Below the pieces are notes generated by a model. That model made no database searches. It was not told the origin of the DNA and saw only the letters and a program-made list of their open reading frames with translations. A program made the position numbers and the translations under genes. Below are positions 9,649-19,853 of a stretch of 64,000 bases of DNA, one piece after another. The stretch spans positions 62,001 to 126,000 of the forward strand of contig JAKPEO010000124.1 of the NCBI GenBank assembly GCA_029551925.1, read 5' to 3'. Each line of letters opens with the position of its first letter. The stretch's first letter is position 1. Source of the stretch: a bacterium. GTDB lineage: Bacteria; JAGOBX01.

Positions 9649-9684
9649 AAATTTGACATTTAATGTATACTAGGGGAATTAATT

Positions 9685-11049
9685 ATGGAAAAAAGTCTAA
9701 AATATATCTTACCAGAATCTGAACTACCGAAAAAATGGTATAATATTCAAGCGGATTTACCGGGTGAAATACCGCCGCCGTTCAATCCAGCAAAAGGGCA
9801 ACCATCTACTCCGGAAGAATTACTTGCGATATTTCCAAAAGATTTGATTATGCAAGAAGTTAGTCGCGAACGGTGGATAGAAATACCGGACGAAGTTTAT
9901 GAAATTTATAAAATCTGGCGACCTGCTCCATTAATCCGCGCACGAAGATTAGAAAAAGCGCTGAATACTCCAGCCAAAATATTTTATAAATATGAAGGTG
10001 TAAGTCCAGCAGGCAGCCACAAGCCGAATACTGCAATACCGCAAGCATATTACAATAAAATTAATGGAATTAATAATTTAGCAACAGAAACAGGCGCTGG
10101 ACAATGGGGCAGCTCCTTAGCATTAGCTGGTACTTTTTTTGATATGAATATCACAGTATTTATGGTAAAAATAAGTTACGATCAAAAGCCATTTCGCAAA
10201 ACTATGATGCAACTTTGGGGTGCAACGATTCATCCGAGTCCGAGCGAAATAACAAATTACGGCAAAGCAATTTTAAAAGAAATTCCAGATACGCCTGGCA
10301 GTTTAGGAATTGCCATCAGCGAAGCAATAGAAATGGCAGTGACACATGAAAATACTAATTATGCATTAGGCAGCGTATTAAATCACGTTTTATTACATCA
10401 AACAATTATCGGATTAGAATGCAAGAAACAATTTGAAGCACTGAATATTTATCCTGATATAATTATTGGCTGCGTAGGCGGTGGAAGTAATTTTGCCGGC
10501 ATTGCATTTCCATTTATTCAAGATAAAATTAATAAAATCAAAAAAACTGAAATTATTGCGGTTGAACCATTTTCTTGTCCGACTATCACTCGCGGCAAAT
10601 ACGCCTACGATTACGGCGACACTGCTAAAATGACACCAGCAATAAAAATGCATACATTAGGTCATTCGTTTATTCCTGCTGCTATACACGCTGGCGGTTT
10701 ACGCTATCATGGAATGGCGCCGTTAGTAAGTTATGTCAAAGAACTCGGATTAATTAACGCTGTCGCTTATCATCAGATACCGGTTTTTGAAGCAGGCGCA
10801 TTATTTGCTAAAACAGAAGGTATTATACCAGCGCCAGAGTCAACACACGCTATTAGATGCGCTATTGACAAAGCAATTGAATGCAAAAATAAAAATGAAG
10901 AAAAAATAATTTTATTTAATTTAAGCGGTCATGGACATTTTGATATGGTATCTTATGAAAAATATATGAACGGTTTATTGACTAATTATGAATTACCGCA
11001 AGAAGCCATAAATAAAGCGCTTGAAGAATTGCCAGAAGTAAAACTTTAA
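9685..11049 (+). CDS. trpB2: Tryptophan synthase beta-like PLP-dependent enzyme (TrpB2)
   Basis: 454 residues, the usual length of TrpB2, which is longer than TrpB1. The PLP Schiff-base lysine is K113 in GSHKPNTA. The phosphate-binding loop is [11 protein letters not shown], and [11 protein letters not shown] is the family's substrate loop. TrpB1 lacks the N-terminal extension seen here ([13 protein letters not shown] through RPAPLIRA). TrpB2 enzymes condense serine with indole, or in some organisms act on other nucleophiles such as phosphoserine-derived substrates. No trpA or other trp gene is in the window, so the role may be indole salvage. It has its own promoter and SD, and a sensor kinase follows 18 bases downstream. 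Confidence 0.9.
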   Translation: MEKSLKYILPESELPKKWYNIQADLPGEIPPPFNPAKGQPSTPEELLAIFPKDLIMQEVSRERWIEIPDEVYEIYKIWRPAPLIRARRLEKALNTPAKIFYKYEGVSPAGSHKPNTAIPQAYYNKINGINNLATETGAGQWGSSLALAGTFFDMNITVFMVKISYDQKPFRKTMMQLWGATIHPSPSEITNYGKAILKEIPDTPGSLGIAISEAIEMAVTHENTNYALGSVLNHVLLHQTIIGLECKKQFEALNIYPDIIIGCVGGGSNFAGIAFPFIQDKINKIKKTEIIAVEPFSCPTITRGKYAYDYGDTAKMTPAIKMHTLGHSFIPAAIHAGGLRYHGMAPLVSYVKELGLINAVAYHQIPVFEAGALFAKTEGIIPAPESTHAIRCAIDKAIECKNKNEEKIILFNLSGHGHFDMVSYEKYMNGLLTNYELPQEAINKALEELPEVKL

Positions 11050-11067
11050 AAAATTAAAAAAATCTTT

Positions 11068-13869
11068 ATGGAAATTTTTGAATTATTTAACAAACATAAA
11101 GACATAGAAGATTTAATTAAAATCACTGCAATTGAAAATGCGATAAACGGCATAGCATTTGCAGATTTAAATGCAAAATTATTTTATGTTAATAATGCCT
11201 TTATAAATTTTTTTGGATATGAAAGCAAAGATCAAGTCATCGGTGAATCTGCACTTAATTTTTGGGTTAATCCAGAAGATGCAAAAAAGGTTATAGAAGT
11301 AATAAGCATAAACAATTGTTGGTCTGGCACGCTTATCGGTCGCAAAAAAAATGGTGAATCATTTGATATATTATTAAATGCAAATTTATTAAAAGATAAT
11401 AATGGCAAACCGATATGTATGCAAGCAGTATTTATAGACATTTCTTCTCAAAAAAAAATTGAAAAAGAATTATTAGAAAAAAATGCTTTTTTATCTAATA
11501 TCATTGATAATATTCCGCTGATGATATTTATTAAAGAAGCGAAAAATTTGAAGTTTGTCAAATGTAATAAATCTGGCGAAAAATTATTGAACTACAAAGA
11601 AGCCGATTTGTTAGGCAAAAACGACTATGATTTTTTCCCAAAAGAGCAAGCAGATTTTTTTACAGGTATAGATAAAGAAGTATTGACCAAAAAAAAACAT
11701 TTTATTATCGAAGAAGAACCGATAAATACTCCTAATGGTGTTAAATTTTTGCACACGCAAAAAATACCGCTATATAATGATAAGGGCGAACCGATATATT
11801 TATTAGGTATTTCTGAAGATATTACAGCTCGCAAAAAAGCAGAAGAAAAAATTAAAGAGCAAGAAAATTTTCTTATAAAATTAATGGAAGGAATACCTAT
11901 TCCTATATTTTATAAAGATATTGAAGGTCGCTATCAACTATTTAATAAAGCATTTGAAGATTTTTTTGGCAAAAAAAAAGAAGAATTAATAGGTAAAAAC
12001 GTATTTGACATAAATCCCCCAGAATTGGCAAAAATATATCACGCCAAAGATGTAGAATTATTTGAAAAACCTGGCACGCAGATATATGAAAGCAAAGTCA
12101 AAGATGCACAAGGACAAATACACGATGTAATTTTTCATAAAGCAACAATATTAAATTCTGATGGTCAACCTTCTGGTTTAATTGGCGCCATAATGGATAT
12201 AACAGAAAAAAATAAAATGACACAAGAATTAAATGCAGCATATCAACAATTATTAGCAAACGAACAGCAACTAAAAGCAACTAATCAACAATTATTAGCA
12301 AACGAACAACAACTCAAAGCCAAAAATCAACATTTAACAGCAGCAGAGCAGCAACTAAAAGCGCTTAATGAAATATTAAAAAATAATTTAAAAAAAATAG
12401 AATTAGCAAAAGAAAGCGCGGAAATGGAAATATACGAATGGGATATCAAAACTAACGAATTATCCCCCGGCACATATATAAAAAAAATCTATGCACTTGA
12501 CTTAAAAACATTCGACGATTTTATAAATATAGTATTTCCAGAAGACAAACAAAAAGTCTTAGACACCTTAAAAAATGCAATAGAAACCAAAAAAGCATTC
12601 AATAAACTTGATTTTAGAATTGTAATGCCTAACGGAAATATCAGATGGATACGCAGCAGCGGCGCGCTTATTTTTGATGATAACAATAATCTAATAAAAA
12701 TCATAAAAACAAGTTTAGATATTACAGACCAAAAATTATTGCAGGAACAATTAATACATTCGGAAAAATTATCGGCAGTTGGGCAACTAACCGCTGGCGT
12801 AGCGCATGAATTTAATAATCTGCTGACTATAATTTATAATACTGCTTTATTAATGGAATTAGAAGAAAACAAACCTTTGCCTAATTTAATAAAAATTATT
12901 TACGACACTGTCAAACGCGGTGCTGATATTGTTTCTAATATGATGGCATTTGCCAAACCATCTGCGCCAAAACGAGAATTAACTAAAATCGAAAATATTA
13001 TTGATAAAGTTTTAAAATTACAAGAACAGCAATTGTTTTTGGAAAATATAGAAATAGAAAAACGCTATAATAATACTAATGATGTATTAATTGATACTGG
13101 GCAATTCCAGCAGGTATTCTTAAATATAATAATCAATGCGCGTCACGCTATTATCCCAAAAGAAAAAGGAAAAATAATTATTTCAACAGAAACGCGAGAC
13201 AATAATGTTTTAATAAAAATTTCCGATAACGGCATCGGAATAGCGCCAGAAAATATCGATAAAATCTTTAATCCATTTTTCACTACAAAAGGCGCATATT
13301 CACAAGATGATTTAGGAATAAAAGGCAGCGGTTTAGGATTATCTGTAACTCAAACAATAATACAAAATCATAATGGCGCAATCAGCGTAGAAAGCAAAAA
13401 AGACGCGGGCTCGACATTCATCATTACTCTTCCGTTACCTGAAAAAGAATTTGAAAAAAAAATAATCGAGTCGTCAAAAAAAACAATTTCAGAAAAAAAC
13501 GGTAATAAAAAATTAAAGGTTTTAATTGTCGATGACGAACAATTTATTTTAAATTCAATGACAAGAATATTAAAATTGCATAATTGCGAAGTATATAGTG
13601 CGCTCACTGGCGCAGAGGCGCTGAATTTAGCGCAAAAAACTAAATTAGATGTTATATTTTTAGATATGTTATTGCCGCAAATGACCGGCGAAAAAATACT
13701 GAAAGAAATAAAAAAAATAGATTACCAGGTGCCGATAGTTTTTATATCCGGGCAGATAGGTCTTGAATTAGAAAAAATAAATGCGCTCGGCGCTTATGCT
13801 TTTATCCAAAAGCCATTTTATATTGAAGATGTAACAAAAATCCTTACTCAAATCTCAGAAAATAAATAA
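11068..13869 (+). CDS. Soluble hybrid histidine kinase (four PAS, HisKA, HATPase, receiver)
   Basis: 933 residues with no membrane helix, so cytoplasmic. PAS domains lie at about 16-130, 140-258, 265-385 and 445-550. Between the third and fourth is a coiled coil of three near-identical 14-residue units (QQLLANEQQLKA type, about 390-432). The phospho-acceptor His is in GQLTAGVAHEFNNLLT near residue 573. The ATP lid region follows: N box INARHAI, G1 DNGIG, and GSGLGLSVTQ. A C-terminal receiver starts at LKVLIVDDEQ (about 812), with the phospho-Asp in VIFLDMLLP and Lys in FIQKPF. The phospho-relay partner is not visible. It follows trpB2 closely and probably shares its transcript; a functional link to tryptophan is only a guess. 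Confidence 0.9.
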   Translation: MEIFELFNKHKDIEDLIKITAIENAINGIAFADLNAKLFYVNNAFINFFGYESKDQVIGESALNFWVNPEDAKKVIEVISINNCWSGTLIGRKKNGESFDILLNANLLKDNNGKPICMQAVFIDISSQKKIEKELLEKNAFLSNIIDNIPLMIFIKEAKNLKFVKCNKSGEKLLNYKEADLLGKNDYDFFPKEQADFFTGIDKEVLTKKKHFIIEEEPINTPNGVKFLHTQKIPLYNDKGEPIYLLGISEDITARKKAEEKIKEQENFLIKLMEGIPIPIFYKDIEGRYQLFNKAFEDFFGKKKEELIGKNVFDINPPELAKIYHAKDVELFEKPGTQIYESKVKDAQGQIHDVIFHKATILNSDGQPSGLIGAIMDITEKNKMTQELNAAYQQLLANEQQLKATNQQLLANEQQLKAKNQHLTAAEQQLKALNEILKNNLKKIELAKESAEMEIYEWDIKTNELSPGTYIKKIYALDLKTFDDFINIVFPEDKQKVLDTLKNAIETKKAFNKLDFRIVMPNGNIRWIRSSGALIFDDNNNLIKIIKTSLDITDQKLLQEQLIHSEKLSAVGQLTAGVAHEFNNLLTIIYNTALLMELEENKPLPNLIKIIYDTVKRGADIVSNMMAFAKPSAPKRELTKIENIIDKVLKLQEQQLFLENIEIEKRYNNTNDVLIDTGQFQQVFLNIIINARHAIIPKEKGKIIISTETRDNNVLIKISDNGIGIAPENIDKIFNPFFTTKGAYSQDDLGIKGSGLGLSVTQTIIQNHNGAISVESKKDAGSTFIITLPLPEKEFEKKIIESSKKTISEKNGNKKLKVLIVDDEQFILNSMTRILKLHNCEVYSALTGAEALNLAQKTKLDVIFLDMLLPQMTGEKILKEIKKIDYQVPIVFISGQIGLELEKINALGAYAFIQKPFYIEDVTKILTQISENK

Positions 13870-13877
13870 TTATAAAT

Positions 13878-15368
13878 TTAATTTTTTCCTACGCCTTCGA
13901 TAATCTCAGCATTCTTTTTAACTAATGGCTTAAAAAGCAGAATATTTCTTATATTGCGATAAAAATACATTGCTTGCTGAAATATCGGAAAAATCTTAAT
14001 TATCCATTGACGAGTAAACATAAAATCAAAAAAACTACAAGTTATTTTCATAAATGGCTGCGGTAATCTAAAAACTTTTTTATAAAATCTCATAAGTTTA
14101 AAAAAATTATTTTTATAAAAAATCAATAATTCAAACGGCAGATACGGATTTTTTATTACCGGCTTATCATCGAAATAACTTGGTATCTTATCATAATCGT
14201 CATACAGCAAATTATTTTTTTTGCAATAGTCATAAATATAAGTGCCGGGATAAACATTCATTATTGACAATTGCACCATATTAACATTTCCAAGAGCATT
14301 TAATTTTATTGTATCTAATATCTGCATCGGTTTTTCTTCCGGGCCACCTAACAAATTAAAAGCATACATTTTTAAATTGTATTTATTAATCAATTTCATA
14401 TTTTTTATAATCATATCTTGCGACATATTACGATGTAAAAATTGTTTGCGATATTCTTCGTTTCCGCTTTCGATTCCTATTTGTATTTGGTCGCAGCCGC
14501 CAAAAACCAATAATTTCAAAACTTCTTCATTAATCAAATTAAAACGCATATTACAAGAAAACGGCAGATTTATACGCTCTTTATATTTTTTGATGAAATT
14601 TTCATACCATTGCATATTTATCGGTAGAATATCATCGTCAAATCTAAAATATTGAATTTCATATTTTTTCACTAGATATTTTAATTCTTCGATTACATAA
14701 TCAACTGAATGAAACCGGATTTTTGACGGTAATCGTAAATTTTCACGCACTACTTTATTAGCGCAATATGAACAATCATACGGACAACCGCGCGAACAAA
14801 TATACGGCGCACGCTTCTCGATTTTAGGTTCATACATTTCGCTATAATTAAACAAATCTCTATCGCCAAACGGAATAATATCTAAATCTTCAATATATTT
14901 TCGGTTTTTTGTTTTTATTATTTTTCCGTTTGATTTATACCATATTCCGTCAATTTCAAAATAGTTTGATGATTGCGCGATTTTAGTTAATAATTCCGCA
15001 AGCGCTAACTCTCCTTCGCATACGCAAACCATATCTATTTCTGGAATATTGATAATTTCGTCTGGACAAATTATTGTATGTATGCCGCCGGCAATAATCG
15101 GAATATCTGAAATTTGTTTGAACATTTTAGCTAATTGTTTAACATACTGCGCTTGCGCAGATGTAAAAGAAAAACCAATCAAATCCGGCATATATTCTGA
15201 AAATATTTTTTTTAAAAATTCAAACTGTGGGATTTCTGAAATGTAATATAATTGGACATCAAAGCCGTTTTTCTTTAAATATGCCGATATAGCGCCTATA
15301 CCGAAATTATAATTTTTACGCCACTGCTTTAAATTAATTATATCAAAATAACAAACTAATAGTTTCAA
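13878..15368 (-). CDS. B12-binding-domain radical SAM protein
   Basis: 496 residues. The first ~135 residues form a cobalamin-binding-like Rossmann domain (YNFGIGAISAYLKKNGFDV, GFSFTSAQAQYVKQL, PIIAGGIHTI), without an obvious DxHxxG motif. The radical SAM cluster motif is SRGCPYDCSYCANK near residue 200 (CxxxCxxC), followed by the SAM-binding GIESGNEEYRK. The C-terminal ~100 residues are basic and aromatic. Relatives include methyltransferases and methylthiotransferases of lipids or natural products. The start is TTG at 15368; no in-frame ATG is close, and a GGAG lies about 15 bases upstream. It stops 8 bases from the convergent kinase. The substrate is unknown. Confidence 0.8.
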   Translation of the reverse strand: MKLLVCYFDIINLKQWRKNYNFGIGAISAYLKKNGFDVQLYYISEIPQFEFLKKIFSEYMPDLIGFSFTSAQAQYVKQLAKMFKQISDIPIIAGGIHTIICPDEIINIPEIDMVCVCEGELALAELLTKIAQSSNYFEIDGIWYKSNGKIIKTKNRKYIEDLDIIPFGDRDLFNYSEMYEPKIEKRAPYICSRGCPYDCSYCANKVVRENLRLPSKIRFHSVDYVIEELKYLVKKYEIQYFRFDDDILPINMQWYENFIKKYKERINLPFSCNMRFNLINEEVLKLLVFGGCDQIQIGIESGNEEYRKQFLHRNMSQDMIIKNMKLINKYNLKMYAFNLLGGPEEKPMQILDTIKLNALGNVNMVQLSIMNVYPGTYIYDYCKKNNLLYDDYDKIPSYFDDKPVIKNPYLPFELLIFYKNNFFKLMRFYKKVFRLPQPFMKITCSFFDFMFTRQWIIKIFPIFQQAMYFYRNIRNILLFKPLVKKNAEIIEGVGKN

Positions 15369-15395
15369 TTTTTATTTTTACAACTCCAAAAAAAA

Positions 15396-15441
15396 ATAAT
15401 AACGGAATTTGGTTTTTTTTAACAGCAAATTCCGTTATTAT
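15396..15441 (-). terminator. Rho-independent terminator of hisS-aspS
   Basis: A perfect 16-bp inverted repeat (ATAATAACGGAATTTG at 15396-15411 and its complement at 15426-15441) with a 14-base loop. Read on the minus strand, the stem is followed by a run of nine T (15387-15395). It sits between the end of aspS and the start of the radical SAM gene. Confidence 0.85.
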
Positions 15442-15459
15442 AACTTAATAAAATAACAA

Positions 15460-17229
15460 TTACTTTTTATCTTCTATTGTTATTTTCAAAAATAATTCTT
15501 TTAATTGCGATGGCTCAACTACCGACGGAGCATCAGTCATAAGACATGACGCTTTTTGAGTTTTCGGAAACGCTATCACATCGCGTATTGATTCTACGCC
15601 TGTTAACAGCATAATCAATCTATCCATCCCCAATGCAATACCGCCGTGCGGCGGAGCGCCGTATTGTAATGCGTTCAATAAAAAGCCAAATTTTTGTTCA
15701 GCTTCTTCTTCGCCTATATTCAAAATTTTAAACATTTTTTTCTGAATATCATTACGATATATTCTCAATGACCCGCCGCCTAATTCGTTACCATTTAGCA
15801 CAATATCGTATGCTTTAGCGCGCACTTTGTCCGGCGCTGTTTCCATAAATTCAATAGTATCATCAGTTGGTGAAGTAAACGGATGATGCATCGCAGCGTA
15901 GCGTTTTGTTTGTTCGTCATATTCAAATAGCGGAAAATTATAAATCCATACAAACTCAAATTTATCATTATCTATAAGTCCTAATTTTTCCCCTAAATGC
16001 AATCGCAAATTTGCTAAGGCAAAATTTGTAATCTTTGGAGTAGAGCCGACAAAACAAACTAAATCGCCAATTTTCGCTACCATCCGTTCTTGAATCTTTT
16101 TTAATAATTCGTCGTTAAAATATTTTTTGATATTTGATTCAAGACCGTTTTCTGTAACTTTAAACCACGCCATTCCGCGGGCACCATAATTTCCGACATA
16201 AGTTATCAAATCATCAATTTCTTTGCGCGAAAGCGACGCGCCATTTGGCACAGTTATTCCTTTTATTATTCCGCCGGACTGCACGACATTTTTAAAAACC
16301 TGAAAATCCGAATCAGCTGCTAAATCAGTAATTTCTTTTAATTCCAGCCCAAATCTTAAATCCGGTTTATCACAACCGTATTTATCCATCGCTTCAAAAT
16401 AATCCATTTTGCGAATTGGCAATGAAATTTCTATGCCGCGTATTTCTTTGAATATTTTGTAAAGCATACCTTCGATTATCTCGAATATATCATCAATTTC
16501 AATAAACGATAATTCCATATCAATCTGCGTAAATTCTGGCTGACGGTCTGCGCGCAAATCTTCATCTCGAAAACATTTGACTATTTGAAAATATCTGTCA
16601 AATCCAGCGACCATAAATAATTGCTTGAATAATTGCGGACTTTGCGGTAGCGCAAAAAATTTACCGGGATGCACGCGGCTCGGTACTAAATAATCGCGCG
16701 CACCTTCCGGCGTACTTTTTGTAAGCATCGGCGTCTCAATTTCCAAAAAATTATTATCATTCAAATAATTTCTAACTATATTCGCAACTTTATGTCTCAC
16801 TAAAAACGGAAACATTACATTCTCGCGCCGCAAATCCAAATACCGATATTTCAGCCGCAAATCTTCGTTTATCTTGCTGTCATCGTCTAACGCAAATGGC
16901 GGAGTCTTACTTGTATTTAATATTGTCAATTCATTAACTGCAATTTCAATTTCGCCAGTCTTCATTTTCGGATTGATTGTTTCATCGCTGCGTTTGATTA
17001 CTTTCCCTTTTGCCATTAACACATACTCACTTCTAATTGTATGCGCTAATTTATGCGCTTCTACTGAATATTCAGGATTAAATACTATTTGCAATAATCC
17101 GCTTCTATCACGCAAATCAATAAATATCAAGCCGCCGTGGTCTCTACGGCGATGCGCCCAACCGCAGACTGCCACATTTTTACCAATATCAGCAGCGCTC
17201 AATTCCGCGCAGTAATTTGTTCTTTTCAT
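15460..17229 (-). CDS. aspS: Aspartate--tRNA ligase
   Basis: A class II synthetase of the long bacterial type, 589 residues from the chosen start. The N-terminal OB fold contains GWAHRRRDHGGLIFIDLRDRSG. The catalytic core has RYLDLRR (motif 1 area), FRDEDLRADRQPEFTQID (motif 2), a bacterial GAD insertion (about 300-420), and GGIALGMDRLIMLL (motif 3). The open frame extends 10 codons further to 17259, but AAGGAG at 17240-17245 lies inside that extension and 10 bases ahead of the ATG at 17229, so 17229 is preferred. It follows hisS by 53 bases on the same transcript. Whether it is discriminating or also charges tRNA-Asn cannot be told from sequence reading alone. Confidence 0.95.
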   Translation of the reverse strand: MKRTNYCAELSAADIGKNVAVCGWAHRRRDHGGLIFIDLRDRSGLLQIVFNPEYSVEAHKLAHTIRSEYVLMAKGKVIKRSDETINPKMKTGEIEIAVNELTILNTSKTPPFALDDDSKINEDLRLKYRYLDLRRENVMFPFLVRHKVANIVRNYLNDNNFLEIETPMLTKSTPEGARDYLVPSRVHPGKFFALPQSPQLFKQLFMVAGFDRYFQIVKCFRDEDLRADRQPEFTQIDMELSFIEIDDIFEIIEGMLYKIFKEIRGIEISLPIRKMDYFEAMDKYGCDKPDLRFGLELKEITDLAADSDFQVFKNVVQSGGIIKGITVPNGASLSRKEIDDLITYVGNYGARGMAWFKVTENGLESNIKKYFNDELLKKIQERMVAKIGDLVCFVGSTPKITNFALANLRLHLGEKLGLIDNDKFEFVWIYNFPLFEYDEQTKRYAAMHHPFTSPTDDTIEFMETAPDKVRAKAYDIVLNGNELGGGSLRIYRNDIQKKMFKILNIGEEEAEQKFGFLLNALQYGAPPHGGIALGMDRLIMLLTGVESIRDVIAFPKTQKASCLMTDAPSVVEPSQLKELFLKITIEDKK

Positions 17230-17282
17230 TTTATTATAACTCCTTAAAATATATCTCAAAAAATTTTAGATTATACTTTCTT

Positions 17283-18548
17283 TTATAAATTTTTCAATTT
17301 TGTTGTTAATTCGCTTAGCTTTATAATCGTCTCACAGCCGCAATCAAAATCTTTTAATTTGATATTTTCATTTTTCGCTTCTTCTTCTCCTAAAATTAAA
17401 ACATAGCGATATTTTAATTTATTTGCTAATCGAAATTGCGATTTAAAACTCTTACATTCATAATCGCAATTAATATCTATTCCGTTATTTCGTAAATTAC
17501 AAAAAATTTCAAAGCCCTGTTTTTTTATTGTTTTATCAATAACTATAAAAATTTTTTTTACAGGATTTTCTATGTTTTTAATATCTGATTTATTATTAGT
17601 TAACGCTAATATCAAACGCTCAATACCAGCAGCCCAGCCAACTGCTGGAGTATGCGGACCGCCTAACTGCTTAACTAAATTATTATATCTGCCGCCTGCT
17701 AATATCGTATTTTGCGCGCCTAATCCTTCTTTGCAAACAAATTCAAATACAGTGCCGGTATAATAATCCAGTCCGCGCACTAATCTTTTGTTGATTTGAT
17801 AATCAATATTAGCAATTTTCAAAAAGCCCTGTAATTCTTCAAAAAAAATATTGCAGTCATCGCATAAATTTTCAATTATTTTCGGCGCTGCGACAATTAC
17901 GCTCTGACACCTTTCTTCTTTGCAATCTAATACTCGCAGCGGATTTTTGTAAATACGAATATTACAGGTTTCGCATAGTTTATTTTTTTCCGCTGTCAGA
18001 TAATCAACAAGTTTTTTGTTATATTGCGGTCTGCAATTTTCACAGCCGACAGAAGAAATCTGTATTTCAAAATTAGCGCTTGCAATTTTTAAATTTTCTA
18101 ATAACTGCGCCGCATAAATAATTACTTCCGCATCGAGCATCGCAGAATTTGCGCCGAATACTTCGCAGCCAATTTGATGAAATTGACGCAACCTTCCTGC
18201 TTGCGGCCGCTCGCGTCTGAACATCGGACCTATATAAAAAAATTTTGATAATCCTGCATTATTAAATAATCCGTGCTCTATATACGCTCGCACCACGCCG
18301 GCAGTATTTTCAGGACGCAAACTGATTGTCCGACCTTTACTGTCAGCCATTGTAAACATTTCCTTTTCAACAATATCAGTCGTTTCGCCAATACCACGCT
18401 TAAATAATTCTGTATATTCTATTATCGGCGTGCGAATCTCGCTGTATCCAAATTTTTGAGATATTTTGACAAAAGTATTTTCTATAAATCTAAATAATTC
18501 TAAATCGCTATCAAATACATCTTTTACGCCTTTTACTGTGTTCAGCAT
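17283..18548 (-). CDS. hisS: Histidine--tRNA ligase
   Basis: 421 residues from the ATG at 18548. It has the HisRS opening VKGVKDVFDSDLELF, motif 2 RPENTAGVVRAYIEHGL with FYIGPMFRRERPQAGR, the histidine A loop RLVRGLDYYTGTVFEF, motif 3 AVGWAAGIERL, and a C-terminal anticodon-binding domain. The longest frame begins three codons earlier at 18557, but AGGA at 18559-18562 would then touch the start. Spacing of 10 bases favours 18548. It is the first gene of the hisS-aspS pair, an order found in many bacteria. It diverges from the 18694 operon. Confidence 0.95.
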   Translation of the reverse strand: MLNTVKGVKDVFDSDLELFRFIENTFVKISQKFGYSEIRTPIIEYTELFKRGIGETTDIVEKEMFTMADSKGRTISLRPENTAGVVRAYIEHGLFNNAGLSKFFYIGPMFRRERPQAGRLRQFHQIGCEVFGANSAMLDAEVIIYAAQLLENLKIASANFEIQISSVGCENCRPQYNKKLVDYLTAEKNKLCETCNIRIYKNPLRVLDCKEERCQSVIVAAPKIIENLCDDCNIFFEELQGFLKIANIDYQINKRLVRGLDYYTGTVFEFVCKEGLGAQNTILAGGRYNNLVKQLGGPHTPAVGWAAGIERLILALTNNKSDIKNIENPVKKIFIVIDKTIKKQGFEIFCNLRNNGIDINCDYECKSFKSQFRLANKLKYRYVLILGEEEAKNENIKLKDFDCGCETIIKLSELTTKLKNL

Positions 18549-18588
18549 TATTATCAAATCCTAAAAATCAAAAAATTATCTTCTGAAT

Positions 18589-18616
18589 ATTATATCAATA
18601 CTCTATAAAATCAATA
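18589..18616 (-). promoter_or_regulatory. Putative promoter of hisS-aspS
   Basis: On the minus strand, TATAAT at 18594-18589 has a weak -35 box TATTGA at 18616-18611 with a 16-base spacer. It lies back to back with the 18634 promoter. Confidence 0.4.
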
Positions 18617-18633
18617 TTTTTTTTATAAATTCC

Positions 18634-18662
18634 TTGACTTAAAAATTTATTTATTCTAAAAT
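18634..18662 (+). promoter_or_regulatory. Promoter of the seven-gene 18694-25031 operon
   Basis: TTGACT at 18634-18639, a 17-base spacer, and TAAAAT at 18657-18662. An AGGAG ribosome site follows at about 18681, before the ATG at 18694. No other promoter is evident before the terminator at 25084, and gene gaps are 30 bases or less. Confidence 0.65.
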
Positions 18663-18693
18663 AAACAAAAAGATTTTTTTAGGAGTTTGAGAA

Positions 18694-19425
18694 ATGCGTA
18701 TAACCAATAATACCTTCAACATAATAATTTTTTTAGGCAGACCTGCTGCAGGTAAATCAGAAGTTATTGATTTTATCTACAAACAGCCAATAGAAAAAAG
18801 AATTAAAGAATTCGCTATATCAAGCGACGAAACGCTCGATGATTTTGTAGATTTATGGATAAAAGGCGAAGAAGACGATATTTTAGAAGAATTAGGCAGA
18901 AAAAGATTATATACAGAAAAAGACCCAACTGGCTATTCAGTAACAGAGAAATTTCTATATAATTTTCTCATCAAAAAAATAACTTATGCTTTTAACAAAA
19001 AATATAAAAATAATGATGAATTTTATAAAACAAAAACATTATTCATCGAATTTTCGCGCGGCGGCGAAAATTGCTATCGCAATGCCTTTAATTTATTAAG
19101 CGATGATATTTTAAAAAAATGCGTGGTAGTATATACAAAAGTTTCATTTGAAGAAGCGTGCAGAAAAAATAATCGCCGATATAATCCTGACGCAAAAGAC
19201 AGCATTTTACAACACGCACTGCCGCAAAAAATTATGGACCAATATAAAATCGACGATTGGGATGCGCTTACATCAGAGCACCCTGATTATTTTACAATAA
19301 AAAATATCAAAGTGCCGTATTTTACATTTTTAAACGAGCCGGAAATTACAGATAAATACGATTTACTTGAACCTGCACTAAAAAAAGGATTTGAACTATT
19401 AAAATCTAATGCGTTAAAATACTGA
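18694..19425 (+). CDS. P-loop NTPase, nucleotide-kinase-like, function unknown
   Basis: 243 residues. The Walker A motif is IIIFLGRPAAGKSEV near residues 10-24. A hydrophobic strand ending in an acidic residue, TLFIEFSRGG near residue 110, could be Walker B. KNNRRYNPDAKDS (about 154-166) looks like the arginine-rich lid of small-molecule kinases. The rest has no recognised domain, and the protein is soluble. It is the first gene of the operon, 4 bases ahead of a small membrane protein, with a receiver-kinase next. I do not recognise a named family; a phosphotransferase of the AAA_33/zeta-toxin-like fold is possible, but the substrate and any toxin role are unsupported. Confidence 0.6.
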   Translation: MRITNNTFNIIIFLGRPAAGKSEVIDFIYKQPIEKRIKEFAISSDETLDDFVDLWIKGEEDDILEELGRKRLYTEKDPTGYSVTEKFLYNFLIKKITYAFNKKYKNNDEFYKTKTLFIEFSRGGENCYRNAFNLLSDDILKKCVVVYTKVSFEEACRKNNRRYNPDAKDSILQHALPQKIMDQYKIDDWDALTSEHPDYFTIKNIKVPYFTFLNEPEITDKYDLLEPALKKGFELLKSNALKY

Positions 19426-19429
19426 AAAT

Positions 19430-19849
19430 ATGTTTGTATTTCATATAATTTGGGGCTTGGTAAATTTATTAAATATCGGATACATTATGTATATATTGTC
19501 TTTTAGAATCACTAATTTTTATATAGTATCAAGCGATAATATGGAATACACTGACCAACAGGAATTATTGCGTATTTTTTTATTGCAATTATTATTATGG
19601 GGCAATGCGCTGCTGTGGTGCGAGCCGCTCTTCTTCTTTATTTTAATTATTCCATTGCTTTATTTTTGGCGAGCGTTTGCGATTGAAGCGCGAAAATATA
19701 TTTCAAATTTTGAAATGCTGATTATTATATGGACAATCGCAAGTTATTTGCTCAATATTTTTATTTTTTTTATTACAGGGCAAGAAACAAAAACATTCGA
19801 AGAATTCAGCCGAATATTTTTGTTTATGCCTAAATCACCATTAGGATAA
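19430..19849 (+). CDS. Small polytopic membrane protein, unknown
   Basis: 139 residues with about four hydrophobic segments (near 5-25, 45-62, 64-80 and 95-118) and short charged loops. No recognised domain or motif. The gene is squeezed between the NTPase and receiver-kinase genes with 4-base gaps on both sides, which argues that it is translated and works with one of them. A membrane partner or signal input for the soluble receiver-kinase is a reasonable guess, not a demonstrated function. No clear SD was seen directly upstream; coupling to the previous stop is likely. Confidence 0.55.
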   Translation: MFVFHIIWGLVNLLNIGYIMYILSFRITNFYIVSSDNMEYTDQQELLRIFLLQLLLWGNALLWCEPLFFFILIIPLLYFWRAFAIEARKYISNFEMLIIIWTIASYLLNIFIFFITGQETKTFEEFSRIFLFMPKSPLG

Positions 19850-19853
19850 AATT

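Noticed and set aside
9654-9671. TTGACA followed closely by TATACT just ahead of trpB2
   Set aside because: The spacing is only about 7 bases, so they cannot be one promoter; the pair at 9621-9648 fits properly.
18694-19425. Zeta-type toxin or defence gene
   Set aside because: Walker A alone is not enough; no antitoxin partner, nuclease or phage-defence gene adjoins it.
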